This document shows, piece after piece, positions 52,420-61,555 of a stretch of 64,000 nt of DNA. The DNA lies in assembly GCA_019638795.1 (NCBI GenBank), contig JAHBTB010000001.1:186001-250000 (forward strand), read 5' to 3'. Under the pieces are notes generated by a model that saw only the letters and a program-made list of their open reading frames with translations, had not been told where the DNA came from and ran no database searches. Each line of letters opens with the position of its first letter. Within the stretch, counting starts at the first letter, position 1. The DNA comes from Fimbriimonadaceae bacterium. GTDB lineage: Bacteria; Armatimonadota; Fimbriimonadia; Fimbriimonadales; Fimbriimonadaceae. The translations under genes were made by a program, and so were the position numbers.

Positions 52420-53182
52420 GGGTGGTTTCCTCCTTGGGTTGTTCTTCGCGAGGGCCGCGGTCCTCGCGGGGGCCACGGTCTTCGCGCTGTCGGCGGGGCC
52501 GGGCGTTGAAGTTCTCGTGCATCTGGGCCAGTTGCTTTTCGGGCAACACTTCGCCGCGGTACACCCACACCTTCACGCCGACGGTGCCGTAGATCGTGTA
52601 AGCGATGGCGTAGCCATAGTCGATGTCAGCACGCAGGGTGTGCAGGGGCACCTTGCCGAACTTGTCGAGCTCTTGGCGGGCGATTTCCGCACCGTTGAGC
52701 CGGCCGCTGACCATGATCTTCATGCCACGGCCGTTCAGGCGTTGCGCACGGGTCATGGACTGGCGCATGGCCCGCCGGTGGCTGATCCGCTTTTCGAGTT
52801 GGACGGCGATGTTCTCGGCGACCAGTTGGGCGTCAAGCTCGGGCTGGCGCACCTCGCTGACGTTGACCTGCACCTGGGCGGTCGGGTCTTCCTTCCGGGC
52901 CATCGCGTTCAGGTCTTGGCTCAGTTGGTCGATGCCCTTGCCGCCGCGGCCGATGACGGCACCGGGCCGCGAGGTGAAGATGGTCACCTTGACGCGGTTG
53001 GCGGCGCGCTCGATCTCGACGCGGCTGACCAAGCCCTTGCCGATCTTCTCCAGCAAGAACTTGCGCACTTTGTCGTCGGAGACGATGGCGTGGCGGTACT
53101 GCTTCTTCGGATAGAACCAGTGGCTGTCGTGGCCACGGATCACGCCGAGCCGGAAGCCGTTGGGGTGGATTTTCTGACCCAT
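52406..53182 (-). CDS. rpsC: 30S ribosomal protein S3
   Basis: The protein has 258 residues. The KH domain has [16 protein letters not shown] and the C-terminal domain [22 protein letters not shown]. An arginine/glutamate tail (about residues 226-258) carries a repeated EDRGPR unit. The core is normal. Confidence 0.97.
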   Translation of the reverse strand: MGQKIHPNGFRLGVIRGHDSHWFYPKKQYRHAIVSDDKVRKFLLEKIGKGLVSRVEIERAANRVKVTIFTSRPGAVIGRGGKGIDQLSQDLNAMARKEDPTAQVQVNVSEVRQPELDAQLVAENIAVQLEKRISHRRAMRQSMTRAQRLNGRGMKIMVSGRLNGAEIARQELDKFGKVPLHTLRADIDYGYAIAYTIYGTVGVKVWVYRGEVLPEKQLAQMHENFNARPRRQREDRGPREDRGPREEQPKEETTHVDA

Positions 53183-53183
53183 G

Positions 53184-53747
53184 TTAGTCTTCCTTTTTCT
53201 CCTCGGCCGCTGCGTCGGCCACTACTTCCTCGACCGGGCTCTCTACCACGGTCTCTTCGACGACGGTCTCTTCCACCGGAGTCTCCACCACGGTCTCCTC
53301 GACCACGGCTTCTTCCTTCTTCGCCTTCGCGGCGGCCTTGGACCGGCCCTTCGGCGCGGCTAGGGTCGGACGCTTCTTCGGCTGGGTGCCGTGCGGCTTG
53401 ACCTTGCCTTCGACCGGCGCGTCTTCGACGACGACGGTGATGTGCGCGGTGCGCTTGAGGATCCGGTTGGCCCGGCCCATGGCGCGGGCTTGGATGCGCT
53501 TCGCCTTCGGGCCCTCGTCGATGCGGATCTCGCTGATCTTGAGGGTGTCGGCGTCAAGCTCGTGGTTGGCCTCGGCGTTGGCGATCGCGCTCATCAGCAC
53601 CTTGTGCAGGTGAAACGCGCCCTTGCCGGGCTTGAACCGCAGTTGGTTGGCAGCTTCGACCGCCCGGGCGCCGCGGATCTCGCGGGCCACCTGGCGGACC
53701 ATCAAGGGCTTGCACTTGACGAATTTTGCGACTGCTCGGACTTCCAT
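53184..53747 (-). CDS. rplV: 50S ribosomal protein L22 with long acidic C-terminal extension
   Basis: The protein has 187 residues against about 110 for the family. The core (1-112) is normal: AKFVKCKPLMVRQVAREIRG and the KRIQARAMGRANRILKRTAHITVVV hairpin that lines the exit tunnel. Residues about 113-187 are an extension with a basic part (KGRSKAAAKAKK) and then a repeated acidic VEET/VVETPVEE motif. The extension would project outside the core of L22. It is not part of known L22 function. Confidence 0.95.
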   Translation of the reverse strand: MEVRAVAKFVKCKPLMVRQVAREIRGARAVEAANQLRFKPGKGAFHLHKVLMSAIANAEANHELDADTLKISEIRIDEGPKAKRIQARAMGRANRILKRTAHITVVVEDAPVEGKVKPHGTQPKKRPTLAAPKGRSKAAAKAKKEEAVVEETVVETPVEETVVEETVVESPVEEVVADAAAEEKKED

Positions 53748-53849
53748 GGTGCTGTCTCCTTCCGGAGGCTTGGCGGGGGCCGGTTCCGCTTCAGCGGAGG
53801 CCGGCGCAAGGGACGGGATTGTACCGCGCCCCTTGCCCCACCCTGGGCC

Positions 53850-54137
53850 CTACCGGATCTTGACCCCCCTTTCCGGAAGGCTGCCGTCGTGCCCGCGGTA
53901 GGTGCGCGTCGGGGAGAACTCGCCGAGCTTGTGCCCGATCATGTTCTCGGTGACAAACACCGGGATGTGCTTGCGGCCGTCGTGCACGCCGATCGTGTGC
54001 CCGATCATGTCGGGGACGATCGTGCTGCGGCGGGACCAGGTCTTGATGATCCTCTTTTCACCGGACTTGTTCATCGCCTCCACCTTCTCGATGAGGTGGG
54101 AGTCGATAAAGTAACCCTTCTTAAGACTTCGTGCCAT
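53850..54137 (-). CDS. rpsS: 30S ribosomal protein S19
   Basis: The protein has 95 residues. [34 protein letters not shown] and [19 protein letters not shown] are invariant S19 features. Confidence 0.97.
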   Translation of the reverse strand: MARSLKKGYFIDSHLIEKVEAMNKSGEKRIIKTWSRRSTIVPDMIGHTIGVHDGRKHIPVFVTENMIGHKLGEFSPTRTYRGHDGSLPERGVKIR

Positions 54138-54155
54138 TGCTTATGTGCTCCGGGC

Positions 54156-54995
54156 TCAGCCCTTGTTCTCCGGCCTCCGGCGGACGATGAACCGGTCGGT
54201 GCGCTTGTTCGAGCGCGTGCGGCGCCCTTGCGCCTTGTTGCCCCAGCGGTCGACCGGGCCTTTCTTACGGCCGACGGGCGACTTCGCCTCACCACCACCG
54301 TGGGGGTGGTCGCGCGGGCTCATGACGACACCGCGGACGTGCGGCTTGCGGCCCTTGCCCCGGTTCTTGCCGGCCTTACCGAGCTGCTCGTTCTCGTGCT
54401 CGGCGTTGCCGACCTCGCCGACGGTGGCGCGGCAGTCCAGATGGACCATCCGCATCTCGCCGCTCGGCAGGCGCAGGGTGCAGTAGTTGCCCTCCTTGGC
54501 CATCACCTGGGCGGCGGCGCCGGCGCTGCGCACCATCTGGCCGCCGCGGGCGGGTTGGAGCTCGATGTTGTGCACGAGCGTTCCCAAGGGGACGTTGCGC
54601 AGGGGAAGGCAGTTCCCCGGCAAGATGTCGCTTTCCGGCCCGCTCTCGACGTCCGACCCCACCACCAGGCCCTTGGGGGCCAGGATGTAGCGGCGCTCGT
54701 TGTCGGCGTACTCCAGCAGGGCGATGCGGCAGGTGCGGTTCGGATCGTATTCGATCGCGACGACCTTCGCCGCCACGCCGTCCTTGTTGCGCTTGAAGTC
54801 GATGATGCGGTAGCGGCGCTTGTTGCCGCCACCACGGTTCTTCATCGTGATGCGTCCGGTGGCGTTGCGGCCGCCAGACTTCTTGATCGGGGCGAGCAGG
54901 CTCTTTTCCGGCTTGCTCTTGGTGATCTCCGAGTACGTGCTGACGATCTGGTGCCGTCGGCCGGGGGAGGTTGGTTTGACGCGTTTGGTCGGCAT
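54156..54995 (-). CDS. rplB: 50S ribosomal protein L2
   Basis: The protein has 279 residues. [26 protein letters not shown] and the C-terminal [22 protein letters not shown] carry the conserved histidine close to the peptidyl-transferase centre. Confidence 0.97.
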   Translation of the reverse strand: MPTKRVKPTSPGRRHQIVSTYSEITKSKPEKSLLAPIKKSGGRNATGRITMKNRGGGNKRRYRIIDFKRNKDGVAAKVVAIEYDPNRTCRIALLEYADNERRYILAPKGLVVGSDVESGPESDILPGNCLPLRNVPLGTLVHNIELQPARGGQMVRSAGAAAQVMAKEGNYCTLRLPSGEMRMVHLDCRATVGEVGNAEHENEQLGKAGKNRGKGRKPHVRGVVMSPRDHPHGGGEAKSPVGRKKGPVDRWGNKAQGRRTRSNKRTDRFIVRRRPENKG

Positions 54996-54999
54996 AGTG

Positions 55000-55341
55000 T
55001 TAAACCGTGTAGTCCTCGAGCATTTGGCCTGCGGCCAGGGTGATCAGGGCCTTCTTGGCGTCGGGCTTCTTGCCCTTGGCGCGTTGGCCGACACGGCGCA
55101 TCTTGCCGTGCTTCTTGACGGTACGCACGTCCGCGACGGTCACGAACTCGTCCTTCTTCCGGCCCGCGTTGTAGATCGCCTCAAAGGCTTCCTTGATCTC
55201 GATCTTGTTGGCCGTCTCGGCGACGATGTAGGTGTACGTGCGCTGAGCCTTTTCGGCGTCGACGTTCACCGGGCCGAGGCTCAGGGACATCGTCTTCTCA
55301 GTGATGTGCGGTCGGATGATGATGTCGTGCGGGTCTTTCAC
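55000..55341 (-). CDS. rplW: 50S ribosomal protein L23
   Basis: The protein has 113 residues from a GTG that overlaps the rplD stop (GTGA). [13 protein letters not shown] and [15 protein letters not shown] are typical. It is the trigger-factor docking site at the exit tunnel; tig lies elsewhere in this window. Confidence 0.96.
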   Translation of the reverse strand: MKDPHDIIIRPHITEKTMSLSLGPVNVDAEKAQRTYTYIVAETANKIEIKEAFEAIYNAGRKKDEFVTVADVRTVKKHGKMRRVGQRAKGKKPDAKKALITLAAGQMLEDYTV

Positions 55342-56006
55342 GCTTTTGCCTCCTGGCCGGTCCACGTGGCCTCCGCCCGTTTCAGGGCGTCCTGGCTGAT
55401 GACGATCTTGCGCGCCAAGAGCAGGTCCCGGGTGCTGAACGGTTCGCCTTTGCCGTCCCGGTTGGGGGCGGTGCGAACTTCGACACCGGGGATGTTGCGG
55501 AAACTCTTGTAAGTCGCCTCGTCGTGCTCGGTCAGGACCACCAGGACGCGCTTGACGTCGCTGACGCCGACCGCGGCAAGGAACGCCGTGGCGTCCTTCG
55601 TCTTGGGAGCCGCGAAAGCGATGGTGTCGACGACGACCACGTTCCCTGCCTCCACCTGGCTGGCGAACGCCGCGATCGTGGCGAGGCGCCGCTCCTTGAC
55701 GTTGACCTTCTTGCTGTAGCTGCGCGGCTTCACCGCCAACGCCATGCCACCGTGCGCCCAGTGCGGCGCGCGGGTGGTGCCTTGGCGGGCGTTGCCGGTC
55801 TTCTTCTGCTTATAGGGCTTGCGACCGCCGCCCCGGACTTCGCTGCGCGTCTTGGCGCTCTGCGTGCCTTGGCGGGCGTTGGCCTCTTCGGTCACCACGA
55901 CGCGGTGGACCGTGCCCTTGTTGACCTGGGTGCTGGCGACGGCGTCGGCGACGTTGTGCTTGCCGACGACCTTGCCCTTCTTGTCTTTAATCTCGAGTGT
56001 GGCCAT
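55338..56006 (-). CDS. rplD: 50S ribosomal protein L4
   Basis: The protein has 222 residues. The extended loop KTRSEVRGGGRKPYKQKKTGNARQGTTRAPHWAHGG is the conserved L4 tunnel element. ALKRAEATW ends it. In E. coli L4 represses its own S10 operon; no matching leader is recognised here. Confidence 0.97.
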   Translation of the reverse strand: MATLEIKDKKGKVVGKHNVADAVASTQVNKGTVHRVVVTEEANARQGTQSAKTRSEVRGGGRKPYKQKKTGNARQGTTRAPHWAHGGMALAVKPRSYSKKVNVKERRLATIAAFASQVEAGNVVVVDTIAFAAPKTKDATAFLAAVGVSDVKRVLVVLTEHDEATYKSFRNIPGVEVRTAPNRDGKGEPFSTRDLLLARKIVISQDALKRAEATWTGQEAKA

Positions 56007-56008
56007 GG

Positions 56009-56641
56009 TCAGTTCGCCCTCTTCGTCTTCTGCACGGTGACCAGGCTGCCGTTGGCGCCCGGGACGCTGCCGCTGACCAAGATCAGGTTGCGCTCGGCGT
56101 CGACCTTGACGACCTTCAGCCCTTGCTGGGTCACGGTCGCGTCACCCATGTGGCCCGGCTTGCGGGTGCCCTTGAAGACGCGCTGCGGCCCCGTGGCGCC
56201 CGAGCTGAGCGGACGGCGGTGGGTCATGTAGCCGTGGGTCATGTGCTGCCCCTTGAAGTGGTAGCGCTTGACGCCGCCGGCGAAGCCGCGGCCCTTGCTG
56301 GTGCCGACCACGTCGATGTCGTCGCCCTCGCTGAAGATGTCGGTCTTGATCTCTTGGCCGAGTTCGTAGCCGTCCAGCTTCTCCACGCGGAACTCACGCA
56401 GGTGGCGCAGGTTGCTCTTCACCCCGGCCTTCTTGAGGTGGCCGTGTTTGGGGAAGGTGAGGTTCTTGTCGCTGATCTCTTGGAAACCGACCTGCACGGC
56501 ACTGTAGCCGTCCTTGTCGGGCGTCTTGATCTGGGTGACGTAGACCGGCCCCGCCTCGATGACGGTGACCGGGATCATGCGACCGTCTTCACCGAAGACG
56601 TTCGTCATGCCGATTTTCGTGCCTAAGATTCCCGGAAGCAT
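56009..56641 (-). CDS. rplC: 50S ribosomal protein L3
   Basis: The protein has 210 residues. LPGILGTKIGMTNVFGEDGR at the start and GRGFAGGVKRYHFKGQHMTHG in the middle are L3 signatures. An excellent AGGAGG lies 5 nt before the ATG. It is the first gene of the block; rpsJ, usually directly upstream, is missing. Confidence 0.97.
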   Translation of the reverse strand: MLPGILGTKIGMTNVFGEDGRMIPVTVIEAGPVYVTQIKTPDKDGYSAVQVGFQEISDKNLTFPKHGHLKKAGVKSNLRHLREFRVEKLDGYELGQEIKTDIFSEGDDIDVVGTSKGRGFAGGVKRYHFKGQHMTHGYMTHRRPLSSGATGPQRVFKGTRKPGHMGDATVTQQGLKVVKVDAERNLILVSGSVPGANGSLVTVQKTKRAN

Positions 56642-56952
56642 AGTCCTCCTATCGTGAGAGCCTCGTTTTCGGTCTGATCCGGGCGGTTTCCGGTCGCGTC
56701 GCCCCCTTTTTTTGGGTGAGGGTCGCGCCGCCCGGGCCTGCGAGGCCGTCTTGATTATCGGGTCGCGCTATGCCGGAGCCAGAGTCCCGGCAGGCGCGGA
56801 GTGGAAAGATACCCGGACCAGGCTCGCCCTTGGGACTTTCTAGGCTGACATGGAGTGCGCTCGCCGCGGCGACGCCCGATCTCGCGAGGTTTGGCCTCCC
56901 CAGAGCAGACCGTAGACTTCAGCATGTCGAAGCCCACACCACCAGGCCTGAA
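56642..56952 (-). other. Intergenic region upstream of rplC / downstream of der
   Basis: 311 nt with no convincing gene and no trace of rpsJ. On the minus strand it has a GATAAT box near 56755-56760 that could be the operon's -10, giving a leader of about 110 nt. A run of seven T (on the plus strand) lies at about 56707-56715, and AGGAGG next to rplC. I recognise no leader RNA. Confidence 0.4.
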
Positions 56953-58311
56953 TCAATCCCGGTCTTCGTACTTCTCCCGACTCGGCCGCGGGACCAGCCG
57001 CACCGGCGTCCCTTCGAGCGGGAACGCCTTGCGGATCTGGTTCTCCAGGTACCGCAAGTACGAGAAGTGCATCAACTCGGGGTCGTTGCAGAAGAGGATG
57101 AACGTCGGCGGCTTCGTCTCGGGTTGCGTCACATACCGCACCTTCATCGGCCGCCCCTTGCGGGTCAGCGGCTTGTCGAACGTCGCGTCCTGCACCAGCC
57201 GGTTCAAGACCCCCGTCGACACCCGGAAGCACGACGCGGCCACGGCCTGGTCGGCCGCCTTGATGACGCCGTCCAACCCCGACGACTCCTTGGCCGAAGT
57301 GAACCGCACCAGAGCGTAATTGATCTCGGGCATCTCGCGGAAGATGTTGTTCTTAAAGTCTTTCTTGATCGGCGTGTTGCGCCCCAGGTTTCCGTCGGGG
57401 GGCTCGCGCATGTCCCATTTGTTGACCGCGATCACCAGCGGCTTGCCCATCTCGTGGGCCGTCTTGGCGACACGCTTGTCGCCGTCGGTCAGACCCTCGA
57501 CGCCGTCCACCACGAGGAGCGCCACCTCGGCCCGCTCCATCGCCTTCTGGGCGCGCAGGACCATGTAGTACTCGACCGAGCCCTGCACCTTGCCGCGCCG
57601 CCGGATGCCCGCCGTGTCGATCAGCCGCACGTGCCGGCCCTTCCACTCGATGACGGTGTCGATCGCGTCGCGCGTCGTGCCGGGGATGTCGCTGACGATG
57701 GCCCGCATCTCGCCCGAATAGGCGTTCAGCAGGGACGACTTCCCCACGTTCGGCCGGCCGACGATGGCGACCCGGAGTTCCTCCTCCGGGGCCGTGTCAC
57801 CCTTCCCAAGGTCGGGGATGAGTTGGAAGACGTGGACCAACAAGTCCTCGAACCCGCTGCCATGGATGCTGCTGATCGGGAAGACGTCGCCGAGTCCCAG
57901 GGCGTGGAACTCCTGGGCCACGTGCTCCAGGTTCTGGTTGTCCGTCTTGTTGGCGACGAGCAGGACCGGCTTGCTGAACCCGCGCATCCGCTTGGCCAGG
58001 TCCCAGTCGGCCGGGTTCAGGCCCTCCATGGAGTCGACGACGAACAGCACCGCGTCGGCTTCGGCCAGGGCCACCTCCGCCTGCACCCGGATCTGCTCGA
58101 CCAGCGGGTCGTCGTCGCCGAAGAGGATGCCGCCTGTGTCGACGATCCGGTACCGGCGGCCCTGAAACTCCGCTTCGGCGTACAGCCGGTCCCGTGTCAC
58201 CCCGGGTTGGTCCTCGACCACCGCGACCCGCCGTCCGGCGAGGCGGTTGAAGAGTGTGGATTTGCCCACGTTGGGGCGTCCCACAATGACAAGAGTCGGC
58301 AGTCGGCGCAT
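56953..58311 (-). CDS. der: Ribosome biogenesis GTPase Der
   Basis: The protein has 452 residues. Two tandem GTPase domains have P-loops GRPNVGKSTLFNRL (about 11-24) and GRPNVGKSSLLNAY (about 187-200), with DTGG and DTAG G3 motifs. NKTDN and NKWDM are the G4 motifs. A C-terminal KH-like domain follows. It acts in 50S maturation. It is divergent from the PagL-like gene. Confidence 0.96.
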   Translation of the reverse strand: MRRLPTLVIVGRPNVGKSTLFNRLAGRRVAVVEDQPGVTRDRLYAEAEFQGRRYRIVDTGGILFGDDDPLVEQIRVQAEVALAEADAVLFVVDSMEGLNPADWDLAKRMRGFSKPVLLVANKTDNQNLEHVAQEFHALGLGDVFPISSIHGSGFEDLLVHVFQLIPDLGKGDTAPEEELRVAIVGRPNVGKSSLLNAYSGEMRAIVSDIPGTTRDAIDTVIEWKGRHVRLIDTAGIRRRGKVQGSVEYYMVLRAQKAMERAEVALLVVDGVEGLTDGDKRVAKTAHEMGKPLVIAVNKWDMREPPDGNLGRNTPIKKDFKNNIFREMPEINYALVRFTSAKESSGLDGVIKAADQAVAASCFRVSTGVLNRLVQDATFDKPLTRKGRPMKVRYVTQPETKPPTFILFCNDPELMHFSYLRYLENQIRKAFPLEGTPVRLVPRPSREKYEDRD

Positions 58312-58419
58312 GGTCAGAGGCTTCGGGGGGAGGGCGGATCGGAGAGGGCCGGAGGGCAGCTTCGGGGGTCCGGGTCGGCCAGGGTACCCGGGCTGGCTTT
58401 GGGTAGCCTGCGACCCCGT

Positions 58420-58995
58420 ATGTCTTGGCGTCAGGCGGCCCTAGCCTCGTCGGTGTTGTTGGTCTCGGCCGCTTCGGCCCAGGGCCGCGACCCGAGCAAG
58501 GAGCACTACTGGTTCTTCAGTGCCGGTGCCGGCTTCGGCCAGCCAGTGCTGGGTAGCGAGGACATCCGGCGAGGCGGCATCTACACGGTCGGCCTCGCGA
58601 TGCCCTGGAACGGGCTCAAACTCTTCGGCCATCCGGGTCAGTTTGTGGCCCAGGGCTACTACATGTTCACCAAGGGCGGCGGCTTCGAGGACATCCCCGT
58701 CAACGGGTTGCACACCTACGGGGTCCTCGCCAGCGCGCGCTATCACAACCATTGGTTCAAGGGCGTCGACACGTTTTTCGAAGTCGGTTGGGGGTTCTGC
58801 TACAGCGACCGGTCGACCCGCGACCTTGACTCGTTGTTCAATTCGACGCCGACCATCGGCATCGGGGCCAGCTGGGCCAGCGGCGACGACCTCGTTTTCG
58901 CCCAAATCCGCTGGTGGCACATGTCGAACGGCGGCACCGACGGCAACAACCAGGGTCTGAACCAGATCCAGTACATTGTCGGCGTCAAGTTCTGA
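58420..58995 (+). CDS. PagL-like lipid A 3-O-deacylase (acyloxyacyl hydrolase)
   Basis: The protein has 191 residues and a signal peptide (residues 1-20). The rest alternates in short amphipathic strands as in an 8-strand outer-membrane barrel. The C-terminal catalytic signature of PagL is clear: HMSNGG followed by NNQGLNQ, with the His-Ser pair in H-x-S-N. It ends in F, as outer-membrane barrels do. PagL removes an acyl chain from lipid A in the outer membrane. The tgt start overlaps its stop (TGATG). Confidence 0.85.
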   Translation: MSWRQAALASSVLLVSAASAQGRDPSKEHYWFFSAGAGFGQPVLGSEDIRRGGIYTVGLAMPWNGLKLFGHPGQFVAQGYYMFTKGGGFEDIPVNGLHTYGVLASARYHNHWFKGVDTFFEVGWGFCYSDRSTRDLDSLFNSTPTIGIGASWASGDDLVFAQIRWWHMSNGGTDGNNQGLNQIQYIVGVKF

Positions 58996-60092
58996 TGGCG
59001 GTCTCATTTGAGTTGCTGGGGGTGTGCCCCGTCACCGGGGCGCGCCGCGGCCGGTTGACGACGCCCCACGGCACCGTCGAGACCCCCGCCTTCATGCCCG
59101 TCGGCACCCAAGGCAGCGTCAAGGGAGTCAGTTGCGAGGAGTTGGAGGCGATGGGGTACCAGCAGGTCCTGGCCAACACCTACCATCTGGAACTCCGGCC
59201 CGGCTCCGACCTGGTCGAGCGTGTCGGCGGCCTGCACCGGCTGATGGGTTGGCGGGGGTCGGTGCTCACCGACTCGGGCGGCTACCAAGTGATGTCCCTC
59301 TCCTCGATGCGCAAGATATCGGACAAGGGCGTCCGGTTCAAGTCGCACCTCGACGGGACCGAGATGTTCCTCACGCCCGAGCGCTCGATCGAGATTCAGG
59401 GCCGGCTCGGGGTCGACATTGCCATGGCCCTGGACGAGTGCCCTCCTTACCCCTGCACCCGCGACGAGGCCGCCCAAGCGATGGCGCGGACCCACCGGTG
59501 GGCACCCCGCAACCTCGCCGCCCGCCGCGAGGGCCAGGCCGTCTTCGGCATCGTCCAGGGTGGCGTCCACGAAGACCTGCGCCGCGAGTCGGCCGACTTC
59601 ATTTCCTCGCAGGATTTCGACGGCTTCGCCGTCGGAGGGGTCAGCGTCGGCGAACCGACCGAGATGCAGTACCCCGTCGTCGCCCTGACCACGCCCCTCC
59701 TCCCCGCCGACAAGCCGCGCTATTTGATGGGCGTCGGCCACCCCGCCGACATCATCCACGCCGTTTCTTGTGGGATCGACCTCTTTGACTGTGTCCTCCC
59801 CACCCGGATGGCGCGACATCATGCCCTCTACACCTTGCCAGGCCGCGTGAACACCCTCAACAAGAAGTGGGAGGACCATATGGGGCCGTTCGACGAGGGC
59901 TCGGTCTTCCCTCCCCTGGAACGCTACTCGGCGGCCTACATCCGGCACCTCTTCAAGGCTGGGGAGGCCCTTGGCCCGCGGCTGGCGTCGCTGCACAACC
60001 TCTGGTTCTATGCCCGGCTGATGCAAGAAATCCGTGACGCGATCAGCGCCGGGACGTGGGGCCAGTTGGTCGAACGTTATGCCCGCGCCTGA
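58995..60092 (+). CDS. tgt: tRNA-guanine transglycosylase lacking the cysteine zinc ligands
   Basis: The protein has 365 residues. Catalytic Asp D93 is in LTDSGGYQVM and nucleophile D265 in DLFDCVLPTR. GIVQGGVHEDLRR and GGVSVGEPTEM match bacterial TGT, which puts preQ1 (or queuine) into tRNA position 34. The usual CxCxxC zinc motif is gone: gap-free alignment to GPLDPxCxCxxCxxYS puts S303, F305 and L308 at the three cysteine positions, while the fourth ligand, H334 in LHNLWFY, stays. The enzyme may be zinc-free or altered. No queuosine biosynthesis gene is visible in the window. Confidence 0.9.
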   Translation: MAVSFELLGVCPVTGARRGRLTTPHGTVETPAFMPVGTQGSVKGVSCEELEAMGYQQVLANTYHLELRPGSDLVERVGGLHRLMGWRGSVLTDSGGYQVMSLSSMRKISDKGVRFKSHLDGTEMFLTPERSIEIQGRLGVDIAMALDECPPYPCTRDEAAQAMARTHRWAPRNLAARREGQAVFGIVQGGVHEDLRRESADFISSQDFDGFAVGGVSVGEPTEMQYPVVALTTPLLPADKPRYLMGVGHPADIIHAVSCGIDLFDCVLPTRMARHHALYTLPGRVNTLNKKWEDHMGPFDEGSVFPPLERYSAAYIRHLFKAGEALGPRLASLHNLWFYARLMQEIRDAISAGTWGQLVERYARA

Positions 60093-60104
60093 CGCCGCAC
60101 CGCG

Positions 60105-60425
60105 TCAAGTGAGGTCGCCGGGCCAGACGAAGTGGCCACGTCCAACCAGTCCTTCCTGGTCAAAGACGACTCCCTCGGCCTCCAGCCGTTTGCGCTGCTC
60201 TACCCCGAACTCGGGCCCGCGCTTGAAGACCGGGAGGTTCCCCTTCGCCCCCACCACCCGCCACCAAGGCACGTCGGGCGGACATGAGGCCATCCAATGT
60301 CCCACCACCAATCCGGACACCGGGGGCACCACCGCCGCGCCGAGGGCGCCGTAACCGACGACCCGTCCGGCAGGCACGGCCCGGACCATCACCCAGAGGT
60401 CTTCGAGCCGCTCGCGGTTTGCCAC
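60105..60425 (-). CDS. Alkyltransferase-like protein (ATL)
   Basis: The protein has 106 residues. It is the DNA-binding domain of O6-alkylguanine-DNA alkyltransferases: VPAGRVVGYGALG, GHWMASCPPDVPWWRVVGAKG. The catalytic PCHR motif is replaced by PWWR (W54, W55), so it cannot accept an alkyl group. ATL proteins bind O6-alkylguanine and flag it for nucleotide excision repair. It overlaps the amidohydrolase gene by 37 nt. Confidence 0.88.
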   Translation of the reverse strand: MANRERLEDLWVMVRAVPAGRVVGYGALGAAVVPPVSGLVVGHWMASCPPDVPWWRVVGAKGNLPVFKRGPEFGVEQRKRLEAEGVVFDQEGLVGRGHFVWPGDLT

Positions 60426-61555
60426 AACACCGATTCTGGCCCGCCGCGCCCGACCATTTCGTCAGTGGTCAGGCAACCGGCGAGGTCAAGGGCGACTAAA
60501 GGCACCTTTGCGCCGGGTTTGATCTCCCAATCGTCCTGGCCAAGCGACCGGGCCCCCATCGTCGTCGCCATGTCCCAGACCTCCTCCGCCGTCACCAGTC
60601 GAGACCGCCGTAATGAGACTTCCAGGGCCGCACGCATCTCGGCGAACATGTCCACCGGCCCCGAAGACGCCGCCGAGTCCAATCCGAGTCCGACCAAGAT
60701 CCCCGCGTCCAACATCTCCCGAACCGGCGCCCGTGGGCACTGGAGCCGCTCGTTTGAGCGGGGGCAATGGGCCACGACGACCCCCGCCTCGGCGGCCTGG
60801 CCCAAGTCTTGGGCGTCGGCGTCGCAAAAGTGCACCAGTTGGACACCAGGCCGCATCACGCCCTGCGCCGCCAAATAGTCCAACAAGCGCCCCCGCCACG
60901 GCCGTGGTACCGCATGCGCCCGGTACACCTCGGCCAGAGGCCCGTCGTCAGACTCCCAAAACGACCTCTCATGCACCGTCTCGGCGACGTGGACGCTGAG
61001 CGGAGTGCCCAGCCCCGCCAACAGGCCAAGGGTCGCACCGTCGACAGTGTGAGGGGCATGGGGGTTCAAGTACGCCTTGTCGACACTGTGGGAGGCGGCG
61101 ACACGCCGCTCTTCGGCCCTCGCCAGACGGGCTTCCGGCCCGTTCTGCTCCAGAAAGGTGATGACCTCCTGGAACACCACGCCGTCTAGCCCACAAGACC
61201 GCATCGCCGCCGCCGCACCGGGTCGGTCGCTGTGTTCCGCGACGTAAGCGACACCGCTGGCGACGTTTTCCTCGGCGGCCAAGAGGCAGTCGGCCTCGAC
61301 TTCTTCGGGCGACTGTTCCGTCTTCATCCGCGTGACCGTGCGGATCCATCCCACGTACTCGGGGTCGTCGATCCGCCCCAGCATCCCCCGATACTCCAGG
61401 TGGGAATGGGCGTTGACGAAAGCGGGGCTCAGGACATACGGGTCGGGCATGCCGGTCTGGGGCCCCAGGGAGACGATGGTCCCGTCGATGACTTCGAGTT
61501 CGAGGCCGAGTTCCAGCCTCCCGCGCTGGACGACTCCGTAGGGACGAAGGGTCAC
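60389..61555 (-). CDS. Amidohydrolase family deaminase-like protein
   Basis: The protein has 388 residues. The metal-binding motif is [12 protein letters not shown]; later [14 protein letters not shown] and [10 protein letters not shown] supply the other ligands and acid residues. The closest pattern is the SsnA/AtzF-ADAL group, which includes aminofutalosine deaminase (menaquinone), guanine and S-adenosylhomocysteine deaminases. The substrate is not decided. The GTG start overlaps the pseudopilin stop (GTGA). Confidence 0.83.
   Translation of the reverse strand: MTLRPYGVVQRGRLELGLELEVIDGTIVSLGPQTGMPDPYVLSPAFVNAHSHLEYRGMLGRIDDPEYVGWIRTVTRMKTEQSPEEVEADCLLAAEENVASGVAYVAEHSDRPGAAAAMRSCGLDGVVFQEVITFLEQNGPEARLARAEERRVAASHSVDKAYLNPHAPHTVDGATLGLLAGLGTPLSVHVAETVHERSFWESDDGPLAEVYRAHAVPRPWRGRLLDYLAAQGVMRPGVQLVHFCDADAQDLGQAAEAGVVVAHCPRSNERLQCPRAPVREMLDAGILVGLGLDSAASSGPVDMFAEMRAALEVSLRRSRLVTAEEVWDMATTMGARSLGQDDWEIKPGAKVPLVALDLAGCLTTDEMVGRGGPESVLWQTASGSKTSG

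Noticed and set aside
52406-53300. Short repeats that could suggest a CRISPR array
   Set aside because: They are in-frame coding repeats of the S3 and L22 tails, with no spacers; no CRISPR array or cas gene was seen anywhere in the window.
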